Translations under genes and position numbers: made by a program
Notes under the pieces: model-generated
Told to the model about the DNA's origin: nothing
The model's input: the letters and a program-made list of their open reading frames with translations, nothing else
Database searches by the model: none
Shown: piece after piece, positions 17,685 through 24,663 of the stretch
How positions within the stretch are numbered: position 1 is the first letter of the stretch
Layout: every line of letters begins with the position of its first letter
Assembly (NCBI GenBank): GCA_019634625.1
Contig: JAHCBA010000004.1
Span: 62,001 to 126,000, forward strand
Origin: Verrucomicrobiia bacterium
GTDB lineage: Bacteria > Verrucomicrobiota > Verrucomicrobiia > Limisphaerales > CAIMTB01
Length of the DNA stretch: 64,000 nt
Direction of reading: 5' to 3'

Positions 17685-18934
17685 TGGAAGGAGTAACTGG
17701 CCAGCAGGCCGATCCGGTTCTGGGTGTAGCCGCGATCGGGTTCGCTGGAGTCCCGAAATGTCAGCCGGTAACTCAAACTCAACCGAAGCTTCTCGGTCAG
17801 GGACCCGGTCACCGTCAATTCCGGGCCATACCAGTCATAGGTCTCGGCGACCGCGCGCCCGGATCGAACCCTGCCTGCCGCCTTGCCGTGTTCATAGAAG
17901 AATCCCGGCCGCACACTGATACGCCGCACCATCGCCCAGTTCACCGTCAGCCGGGCCGAGGTCGCCTTGACGGAATCCGATTGCAGACCGAGCCGCAGTT
18001 CGTGCCCCACACTCAGGTTGTAGCCGATGGCCTCCCGCGGCTGGTGGGCGAACGCAAGGCTGCCGTAAAACGCCTCCACGTCCTGGGCCACCGTGAACAG
18101 ACTGGTCTGGCGGAAATCGTAGGCGCTGTACCCAAACCTCGGCTGCAGACTCATGACCGTCCCCGGACGCCAGTCGGCGTAGATCCCGCCGCCGTAGCCC
18201 ACGTTGTCGTTCAGGACCGGCAGATCGTACGACGTGAAGGTCAGGGGGCTCTCCACCCCGACCTGGAGTTGCGGATGAACTTGCAGGCCGGCCCGCATCG
18301 ACACGATATCGGTCGTCCGGTCCTGGTAGTTGAGGGGATCCGCGATGGAAATGGCGTACTGGCGGTCGTAGCCAGCGGAGAGGGTCACGTCCCCCAGATG
18401 CCATTGGGCCAGGATCCCCGTGGTGTTGTTCAGCGTCCCCTGTTCCGCCGTTCCCGCCACCTCGCCCCGTTCCGCCGAGTCCCGGGAGTAACTGACCCGG
18501 TTGTGCAGGTTGATCAGGACGTCCTTGATCATCATGTCGAAGGACAGCGCCGAGTCGGAGGTCAGCCGCCACGTGCTCAGTTCGCTATGCTCGAAATAGT
18601 GGTCGTAGCCGAAACCCACGTTGAGCCGGAGCAGGTTCTTCTGGGTGAGCGGGTAACTGGCGGTCAGCCGCAGCAGCGGGCGCAGGATGAAATCGTCCCT
18701 AGGATCCGAACGGGAGGTGTTGATGTTGTCGTTCCAGTCGATTCCCAGCGACGGCGAGATCAGCAGGCGGAAATCCCCCTGCCGGATCGTGTACGGCGCT
18801 TCAGGCAATTGCGCCATCCGGGTCTCGAAGCTCTCCGACTGCCCCATGGCCGCAGTCCCGGACAGCGCCAGCCCTGCACCCGCTGCCATCGGAGCCAAGC
18901 GGAACGGCCAGGAGATTTCGGGGTGGGAAGACAT
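17681..18934 (-). CDS. Outer-membrane beta-barrel protein of EPS locus
   Basis: The ATG at 18934 gives 417 residues with a signal peptide ending near SGTAAMGQ. The open frame reaches 19078, but that extension overlaps the AraC gene and lacks secretion character. The mature protein has alternating amphipathic beta-strands rich in Tyr, Arg and Asn (LLISPSLGIDWNDNINT, LRLNVGFGYDHYFE, LSLSYRLTFRDSS) and ends in GLLASYSFQ with a terminal aromatic pair typical of barrel proteins. Similar barrels occur in many exosortase-linked exopolysaccharide loci and probably guide the polymer through the outer membrane. It is encoded immediately before the export protein, with a 4-nt overlap. Confidence 0.82.
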   Translation of the reverse strand: MSSHPEISWPFRLAPMAAGAGLALSGTAAMGQSESFETRMAQLPEAPYTIRQGDFRLLISPSLGIDWNDNINTSRSDPRDDFILRPLLRLTASYPLTQKNLLRLNVGFGYDHYFEHSELSTWRLTSDSALSFDMMIKDVLINLHNRVSYSRDSAERGEVAGTAEQGTLNNTTGILAQWHLGDVTLSAGYDRQYAISIADPLNYQDRTTDIVSMRAGLQVHPQLQVGVESPLTFTSYDLPVLNDNVGYGGGIYADWRPGTVMSLQPRFGYSAYDFRQTSLFTVAQDVEAFYGSLAFAHQPREAIGYNLSVGHELRLGLQSDSVKATSARLTVNWAMVRRISVRPGFFYEHGKAAGRVRSGRAVAETYDWYGPELTVTGSLTEKLRLSLSYRLTFRDSSEPDRGYTQNRIGLLASYSFQ

Positions 18935-18983
18935 GCCTGGTGGGGAAACGGGTGCGGAGTTCTGCGCCTTGGGACCGTCGCGA

Positions 18984-19949
18984 TCAGGCGGCAGCCTGCC
19001 TGGGTGCCTCGGAATCCGCCAGCCCGGAAGTGCCTGCTCCAACCCCCGCATTCCAAGGCGTCGCGCCACCGGATCCATTGGAACCGTGGCCTGGAAACGG
19101 CGTGCCTGTCTTCGACTTGGCCGGGGCCAGCGGTTCCGATTCGGACCGCTTCCGCCAACGGCCCGGACTGTCGCCGAACCGCCGCTTGAAGCAGGAATTG
19201 AACTGGCTCAGGTGCGCGAACCCGCAATCCCCGGCCACCTGGATGACCTTGGCCCGCGGATCCCGCAGGAGAGACTCCGCCTTGCGCAACCGCATCTCCA
19301 TGCGCATCGCCGCCAGCGAATCGCCCGTGTACTGGTGGAACAGCCGGTTCAAGTGGCGCCGGCTGCAACCGAACCGCGCGGCGAGTTCCTCGACGGGCAG
19401 GTGAATCAAGTCCTCCTCCGAAATGGCCGCCAGGATCTTCCTGAAATGGACCTCCGCCCGGTCCGGCCGGGTCATGCCCGACGCCCGCGCGCTCTCGATC
19501 TCCGGTGTGAGCATCGCCGCCACCACCCGCAACAGCCGGGACCGATGCTCCAGGTTGGGCGCCTCGGGAAGCCCCAGCACCTCGGACTCCATGACCCTCC
19601 CAAGGTGCGACCCAATCCCGTGCCGGCGCGGCGCATCGAAGCCGCTGGCCACGTACTGCAACAGCGCCAGCTCCGCACTCGCGAACAAGGGAAACAACTG
19701 CTCGATCTGCACCGTGAACCACCCCATCTCCAGCGCCGCACCGGGCCCGGCCCACATCCGGATACCCTCTCCCCCATGCGTCACCAGCACTTCACCCGGC
19801 TGAAACCGCTCAGCCTCCGACCCGGACTGGCAACGCCCCTCCCCGCTCGAAATCCAGCCGATCCACAGGGCATCCCGGCGATAAAACCACGCCTCCCCTG
19901 CCTCCAGCCTAAGGCGGTGCAGGACCAGATTATCGAGGATCTCGTTCAT
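18984..19949 (-). CDS. AraC-family transcriptional regulator
   Basis: 321 residues. An N-terminal cupin-like sensing half (FQPGEVLVTHGGEG, about 50-63) is followed by two helix-turn-helix units in the C-terminal half: LPVEELAARFGCSRRHLNRLF and the later VIQVAGDCGFAHLSQFNSCFKRRFG, the classic AraC signature. A ~45-residue low-complexity tail follows. The gene stands at the head of the minus-strand exopolysaccharide genes, 49 bp before the barrel gene, so it is the likely local activator. The effector is unknown. Two 15-bp direct repeats with 21-bp period lie 62-97 bp upstream of its start and may be its own sites. Confidence 0.92.
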   Translation of the reverse strand: MNEILDNLVLHRLRLEAGEAWFYRRDALWIGWISSGEGRCQSGSEAERFQPGEVLVTHGGEGIRMWAGPGAALEMGWFTVQIEQLFPLFASAELALLQYVASGFDAPRRHGIGSHLGRVMESEVLGLPEAPNLEHRSRLLRVVAAMLTPEIESARASGMTRPDRAEVHFRKILAAISEEDLIHLPVEELAARFGCSRRHLNRLFHQYTGDSLAAMRMEMRLRKAESLLRDPRAKVIQVAGDCGFAHLSQFNSCFKRRFGDSPGRWRKRSESEPLAPAKSKTGTPFPGHGSNGSGGATPWNAGVGAGTSGLADSEAPRQAAA

Positions 19950-20560
19950 ATGCGATTCCCGTACGCCAATGCGATAGGAGAATCGCTTTAGGGCATTTGA
20001 TTAGTCAAACCATTTTTGTGCCGCAGGCCGACATTTTTGCGCCGCAAGGGCTTACTGCCCGTCCGGAACCACCAGAATACGCCCCGATCCACCCAGTTTT
20101 CGGACCGCTTTCTTACGCTGCGAGGCGATCCGCGAGTCGGTGCGATGGCGCTTGCTCTCTCCCAACCGAACGCTTCCCGTTTTTGGGAACACGAAGGTCG
20201 TGGCACACGGGGCGCGGACAGCCCTGTCCACGGGTCTCGCGAAAAGGGCCTGGGCGTGTGCGGACAACCCGTGCACCCAAGGTCCCAAAATTGGCTATAG
20301 AAGCGTCCCTGCTCAGTTGAACTACCCCGCTGGTACATGCGAAAAACGCTTAGTCAATTCGTTTAGCCAGAACCAAACCGGCGGACGTTCGAGTGGGCGC
20401 CAGTGTCGAGGAGGGAGGCGAGGCGGGTTGATCGCCGCGGATTCAGTGGACAGACGCGCAGGTCATCAGACCTGCCGGTCCGTCACAGGTGTCCGAGGTC
20501 CTGCAGCAAAGAATCAACGCAACCAAGGAGAGATCAAGTCCCTCCCACCCAGACACGATC
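19950..20560. other. Divergent regulatory region between AraC and PEP-CTERM genes
   Basis: A 611-bp region without a credible gene. It contains the AraC-site-like direct repeats (20011-20046), a TTAGTCAA word at 20001 repeated at 20351, and a GGACAG-CC-CTGTCC hairpin at 20216-20229. Promoters for both the exopolysaccharide operon and the PEP-CTERM gene should lie here. It is a natural place for coordinate control of exosortase and substrate. Confidence 0.55.
20011..20046 (-). promoter_or_regulatory. Putative AraC half-site pair (direct repeats, 21-bp period)
   Basis: Two nearly identical 15-mers, CATTTTTGTGCCGCA at 20011-20025 and CATTTTTGCGCCGCA at 20032-20046, differ at one base and start exactly 21 bp apart. 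Classical AraC I1/I2 half-sites have a similar two-helical-turn period. They lie just upstream of the AraC-family start at 19949, so autoregulation or operon activation is plausible. The functional claim is inference. Confidence 0.5.
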
Positions 20561-21301
20561 ATGAAGAAACTAACATTACTAACGCTCATCGCCGGGCTCG
20601 CGGGCAGCATCGCTGCGCATGGGGCATTCCCGGGCCCATTTGACGGTGAGGTGAGAATTGACCCGACACCTAGCGGTGCCGGCGGAGCAAATGGCGGCGG
20701 AGCCTTTCTGGCGACCGTGGTCTCTGGCCTCGGGAACGTCGTGAGTGATCCAGGTGGGTCCTTCCTCACGTTCTGTATCGAACGTAATGAGTACATCTCG
20801 TTTCCAAGCAATCCTGCGAATCGGGTGTACGACGTGAACCTGGCCAATTCTTCCAGCCGCGGTGGCATTGCCGGCGGTTCTCCAGACCCAATCTCCCTCG
20901 CCACGGCTTGGCTCTATTCCAAGTTTCGCGACGGTTCCCTAATCGGCGTTGGCGGGTTCACCGGAAACAGTGCTTCCCACAGTGCACTCCAAAACGCGAT
21001 CTGGTATTTGGAGCAGGAACTTGGCGTGTCGGGTGCCCCTGCCTTCTCCACTGCGGCAACTAGCCTGGTACAAGCAGCTATTGATGACTTGGGATTGACT
21101 TGGGCGAATGTCCAATCGACGCCCGCGAATGGCGAATTCAATGTTCGCGTTATGAGGCTGTACAACGGTCCCAGCGCCGATGCTGAGGGCTACAATCAAG
21201 ACATGCTCGCCATCGTCCCCGAGCCCTCGACCTACATCGCGGGCGGCCTCGCGCTGCTGCCGCTTCTCTTCGGCCTGCGCGCGCGCTGGCAGAAGAAGTA
21301 A
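20561..21301 (+). CDS. PEP-CTERM sorting-domain protein
   Basis: 246 residues from the ATG at 20561. A signal peptide (MKKLTLLTLIAGLAGSIAAHG) begins the protein. The C-terminus has the sorting tail: VPEPSTYIAG, a hydrophobic helix (LALLPLLFGL) and a basic end (RARWQKK). Exosortase cleaves such tails and the protein is delivered to the envelope or matrix. The middle is Ser/Asn/Gly-rich, and no enzymatic motif was found. An upstream frame start at 20489 is unlikely because it would hide the signal peptide. AAGGAG lies about 30 bp upstream, too far to be a normal Shine-Dalgarno. A strong terminator follows, so this is a single-gene unit. It is the probable client of the exosortase at 12613-14178. 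Confidence 0.9.
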   Translation: MKKLTLLTLIAGLAGSIAAHGAFPGPFDGEVRIDPTPSGAGGANGGGAFLATVVSGLGNVVSDPGGSFLTFCIERNEYISFPSNPANRVYDVNLANSSSRGGIAGGSPDPISLATAWLYSKFRDGSLIGVGGFTGNSASHSALQNAIWYLEQELGVSGAPAFSTAATSLVQAAIDDLGLTWANVQSTPANGEFNVRVMRLYNGPSADAEGYNQDMLAIVPEPSTYIAGGLALLPLLFGLRARWQKK

Positions 21302-21326
21302 CGGATTCCGGATACCCCTTTGCACC

Positions 21327-21372
21327 GCCCCGGGAGCCCACGGCCCCGGGGCGTTTTGTTTCTTCCCTTTCT
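21327..21372 (+). terminator. Rho-independent terminator after PEP-CTERM gene
   Basis: GCCCCGGG (21327-21334) pairs perfectly with CCCGGGGC (21345-21352) around a 10-nt loop. It is followed by GTTTTGTTTCTT, a T-rich tract. It begins 25 bp after the stop codon. Confidence 0.85.
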
Positions 21373-21440
21373 CACCCGCAGGCGACGACCTACGGACGCG
21401 AACCCCAGGTGCGAGACGAGTGGCGAATGGCGAACCCTGG

Positions 21441-21528
21441 GCCCCTCACGGCCCCGCCCCGCCAAGACTGTTCGGTGTACACGCTTCAGCGTGAGCCTCC
21501 CAGTCCACCCCGACACGCTAAAGCGTCT
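21441..21528 (+). repeat. Isolated BIME-like unit (same family as array at 21846)
   Basis: This copy shares the GGTGTACACGCTTCAGCGTG core and the following ACACGCTAAAGCGT palindrome with the downstream array. It is separated from the array by the large inverted repeat. Its 3' end diverges after AAAGCGT. Confidence 0.85.
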
Positions 21529-21555
21529 CGAGTTTGGCCATTTGGCTGGCGAACC

Positions 21556-21800
21556 GGGGTGGCCCCAAAGGGGCCGAATGAGATAGCCCAGGGCAACGCC
21601 CTGGGTACCCGCAATGTGAAATCATCCGAGCCCTGAAGGGGCGCGACCTGCCCAAACCCACCCCGACCGTTCCTAGAACAACCCGGAGCATTTTTGCGCC
21701 GAGGTGGCGCCCCTTCAGGGCTTGCCCGATATTTTACCCGCCACATCCCAGGGCTCGGTCGCCCTGGGCTATCTCATCTGGCCCCTTTGGGGCTTTGGCG
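21556..21800. repeat. Large inverted repeat of nested hairpins
   Basis: The left arm (about 21556-21648) carries GGCCCCAAAGGGGCC, GAGATAGCCCAGGGC-aac-GCCCTGGG and GAGCCCTGAAGGGGCGC. The right arm (about 21700-21800) carries the same three blocks in reverse complement: GGCGCCCCTTCAGGGC, CCCAGGGC...GCCCTGGGCTATCTC and GGCCCCTTTGGGGC. Each arm can fold into its own hairpins, and the two arms can also pair with each other. Confidence 0.85.
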
Positions 21801-21845
21801 AAGCTCGACTTGGGTTGCAACCCCGGCTGGCCACGACCCACCCTC

Positions 21846-22405
21846 TGCACCCCCTCACATCCCCGCCCTGCCAAGACCGTTCGGTGTACACGCTTCAGCG
21901 TGAGCCTCCCAAACCACCCCGACACGCTAAAGCGTGCACTCCAAACCTGGCGCGACCAGCCCTGTGCACCCCCTCACGGCCCCGCCCTGCCAAGACCGTT
22001 CGGTGTACACGCTTCAGCGTGAGCCTCCCAAACCACCCCGACACGCTAAAGCGTGCACACCAAACCTGGCCCGACCAACCTTCTGCACCCCCTCACGGCC
22101 CCGCCCCGCCAAGACCGTTCGGTGTACACGCTTCAGCGTGAGCCTCCCAGTCCACCCCGACACGCTAAAGCGTGCACACCAAACCTGGCCCGACCAACCT
22201 TCTGCACCCCCCTCACGGCCCCGCCCCGCCAAGACCGTTCGGTGTACACGCTTCAGCGTGAGCCTCCCAGTCCACCCCGACACGCTAAAGCGTGCACTCC
22301 AAACCTGGCGCGACCAACCCTCTGCACCCCGTCACGTCCCCTCCCTGCCAAGACCGATCGGTGTACACGCTTCAGCGTGAGCCTCCCAGTCCACCCCGAC
22401 ATGCC
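21846..22405 (+). repeat. 119-bp tandem array, five BIME-like units
   Basis: Units begin at 21846, 21965, 22084, 22203 and 22323 (periods 119, 119, 119 and 120), and the last is truncated. Each contains two short perfect palindromes in opposed context: CACGCT-TC-AGCGTG preceded by GGTGTA, and CACGCT-AA-AGCGTG followed by CAC. Read on opposite strands, each looks like a REP hairpin with a GTAC or GTGC foot, so one unit resembles a bacterial interspersed mosaic element. Confidence 0.88.
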
Positions 22406-22526
22406 GGGAGAGACACCGCTTCATCCAGGTTTCATCCAGTTGGCAAAGACCATCCGGCCAGGCTCATCGAAAGTCCGGTCTTCAGCAGAAAAACCGGGCA
22501 CCGGGTCCGTTCCGCGGCGAGTCCCA

Positions 22527-24545
22527 TCACCGTTCCAGCACCCATCGATCCAGGAATTTGGCCCCGCCCGGCACAAAGTCCGGGCTGTGCAGATCGCGCA
22601 CCCGGGCAAATCGGAAATCCCCCAATTCGATCCCGCCGTTTTCCACGGTCCCGCCCGTCACGGCGATCGCGCACGCAGCCCAGTGCCCGGCATCCGCCGC
22701 CGCCTTCAACCGTATCCGGCGCGGCGCGTTCTCGTGGTGGCGCACAAACGCCAGGGCAGTCAGCAGATCGTGCACCCGCTGCTGAAAGACCGTGTGGTTG
22801 TATCCAAACGTGTACGCCGCCGCCTCCCGCGGATTCGCCACCCGCCGCGTCCGCTCCAGCGGCTGCCCGTCGGCCAGCGATTCCCCCTGGTACAGCAAAT
22901 CCAGCCCCACCACGGTCTCTCCGTTCGCCACCATCGTCCTGATCTCCGGCCGAAGCGTCCCGTCCGCCGCGTACAACCCCGCCTTACCGGTCGCTGTCGG
23001 CACGATCGTCGTGATCCCCCGCGGCCCACGCGGGTGCAGGAACACCGCCGGCACGGCCTCCCCGTGGTTTCCCGCCTTCAGCAGTCCCGCCATCTCGACA
23101 TATCCGTCCCGTTCGTTCTTCACGGTCATCTCCCAGGCCACCGGCCCGACCTCGGACAACGTCCGGCCCACCGTGATATCGATCCCCGGCTGAATGACCG
23201 CCCGCCATCCCGCCTCGCTCTTCGCCGCCTCGGCCAGTTGAGCGTTGGCGTCGAACGTCCACCAGCGTACCAGATCCCGCTCGAAATCGTCCCCGCCTCG
23301 TGGCGCCGGATGCAACTCGTCCCAGACCGTCAGGTCCTCCCGGGTCAACCGCCGGAAATCCTCCTCGACAATCGGCTCCGGCAACCCCAGCCCGAGGTGC
23401 CGGTTGAGCCACGCATACATCGAGGCGCGACTGACGTAGTTGTAGTTGTGCCCGAAATGCGGCAGGTGCCGCAGCATCACCTTGTCCCTGGCCCCCAGCA
23501 ATTCGTACAGGCGCTGCAATTCAGGAAACCCCTTCGCCGGCATCTCCAGCGTCCAGTCGTTGGCGCTGGTCAGTCCCTGCGGCCTCGGCGCGAACAGTGC
23601 CGCAAACTCGACATTGCCCGTCCCCACCCGCAACCCCGAGGCGTTCTCGCAGGTGCACCCGCCCTGCATCGCCGTGGACACCATCACCGCCGGAAACACC
23701 ACCGCCGGCCGCGGATCGATCGCCCCAAGGATGAAGGTCTGCGTTCCACCCCCGCTCGCACCCGTCACTGCCAGCCGCGTCGCATCCACCTCGGGCAACC
23801 CCTCGAGGAAATCCAGCGCCCGGATCGAATTCCACGTCTGCAACCCCATCACGCTCTGGAAATGCCCCTCCGCCTGCGGACTGTACAACCCCCACCGCTC
23901 CGGATCGTTCATCTCCGGCCGCTGCCGCGCAAACCCGTGGGTCAACCCCATCGACAACTGCTGGCTGTCCGCGTACCCCGGCATGTCGTACTGGAACACC
24001 ACGCACCCCATCCGGGCCAGCGTCACGCACCGCGCCTGGATCACATCCCGTCCCCCTTCCTCAAACCGCTCCGCCCCCGCCACGATCTCCCGCCGCACCG
24101 TCGCCAGCCCCTGATCCATGAATCGACCGTTGGCCCAGTGCCCATGCGGCGCCAGCACTCCGGGCACCCGGTCCGTCTTCCCCACCGGACGATACAACGT
24201 CCCGGTCACGTAAAACCCCGGCGCGCTCTGGAAATAAACCTTCTCCACCGTGTAATCCCCCATGTCCCGACGCCCGTGGATCACCGGGTTCAAGGCGAAC
24301 CGCGTCGGCATCGGCCACAACCCCAGCGTCACCAGGATCTGCCGACGCACCCGTTCCGACCGCACCGCCCACTCCTCCCGCCGTTCCGGTACCCGGAACG
24401 GAAAATAGCCGTCCAGATCCAGCAGCGGTCCCAACCGCACATCCTCCATCACCTGCCCCTCCGGCAGCGCCCGGGGCCCCATCCCCAACGCCGGACCCGC
24501 CCAGCCAATCAGCAACGCGACGACAACCGTGAACCGGGGTGACAT
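22527..24545 (-). CDS. Secreted acetyl-xylan-esterase-like alpha/beta hydrolase, two-domain
   Basis: 672 residues from the ATG at 24545 (an upstream start at 24581 would precede the signal peptide). The signal peptide is MSPRFTVVVALLIGWAGPALG. The N-terminal hydrolase has an oxyanion-side GVLAPHGHW and the nucleophile elbow VTGASGGGTQTF with Ser264. It also has the GGCTCENASGLR block common in large esterases of the acetyl-xylan-esterase-related group, and HFGHNYN, which may supply the catalytic His. The second half (from about residue 460) again looks like an alpha/beta hydrolase fold, but its elbow region reads VTGGTVENG without a clear Ser, so it may be inactive. A role in removing acyl groups from polysaccharides is inferred. 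The 3' end faces the repeat array. Confidence 0.78.
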   Translation of the reverse strand: MSPRFTVVVALLIGWAGPALGMGPRALPEGQVMEDVRLGPLLDLDGYFPFRVPERREEWAVRSERVRRQILVTLGLWPMPTRFALNPVIHGRRDMGDYTVEKVYFQSAPGFYVTGTLYRPVGKTDRVPGVLAPHGHWANGRFMDQGLATVRREIVAGAERFEEGGRDVIQARCVTLARMGCVVFQYDMPGYADSQQLSMGLTHGFARQRPEMNDPERWGLYSPQAEGHFQSVMGLQTWNSIRALDFLEGLPEVDATRLAVTGASGGGTQTFILGAIDPRPAVVFPAVMVSTAMQGGCTCENASGLRVGTGNVEFAALFAPRPQGLTSANDWTLEMPAKGFPELQRLYELLGARDKVMLRHLPHFGHNYNYVSRASMYAWLNRHLGLGLPEPIVEEDFRRLTREDLTVWDELHPAPRGGDDFERDLVRWWTFDANAQLAEAAKSEAGWRAVIQPGIDITVGRTLSEVGPVAWEMTVKNERDGYVEMAGLLKAGNHGEAVPAVFLHPRGPRGITTIVPTATGKAGLYAADGTLRPEIRTMVANGETVVGLDLLYQGESLADGQPLERTRRVANPREAAAYTFGYNHTVFQQRVHDLLTALAFVRHHENAPRRIRLKAAADAGHWAACAIAVTGGTVENGGIELGDFRFARVRDLHSPDFVPGGAKFLDRWVLER

Positions 24546-24663
24546 GACCCGCTTATAGGCAATCCCCGCCCCGTTGTGCAAGGCGCCGCAAACCCGGAAC
24601 CTCCACTCCCCTCAAACTTCAAACTTGGAAGCCCTGCCACCCGCTGCCTACCGTGACCTCCGC

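Larger units (their letters stand above)
21302..22526. other. 1.2-kb non-coding repeat region
   Basis: Between the PEP-CTERM terminator and the esterase gene lies a region made almost wholly of repeats: one isolated 119-bp-type unit (21441-21528), a large hairpin-rich inverted repeat (21556-21800) and a tandem array (21846-22405). The open frames crossing it only translate the repeat (VYTLQREPP...) and are not genes. Confidence 0.85.

Noticed and set aside
20290-20345. tRNA-like stretch (CAGTTGAACTACCCCGCTGGTACATG)
   Set aside because: It resembles part of an acceptor/T region but no cloverleaf can be built around it.
21704-22380. Protein-coding repeats (VYTLQREPPKPPRHAKAC...)
   Set aside because: All three plus frames and the minus strand stay open because of the repeat unit. 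There is no ribosome-binding site or signal, and the DNA palindromes are the conserved feature.
21846-22405. CRISPR array
   Set aside because: Units are direct 119-bp tandem copies without unique spacers, and no cas gene is near.
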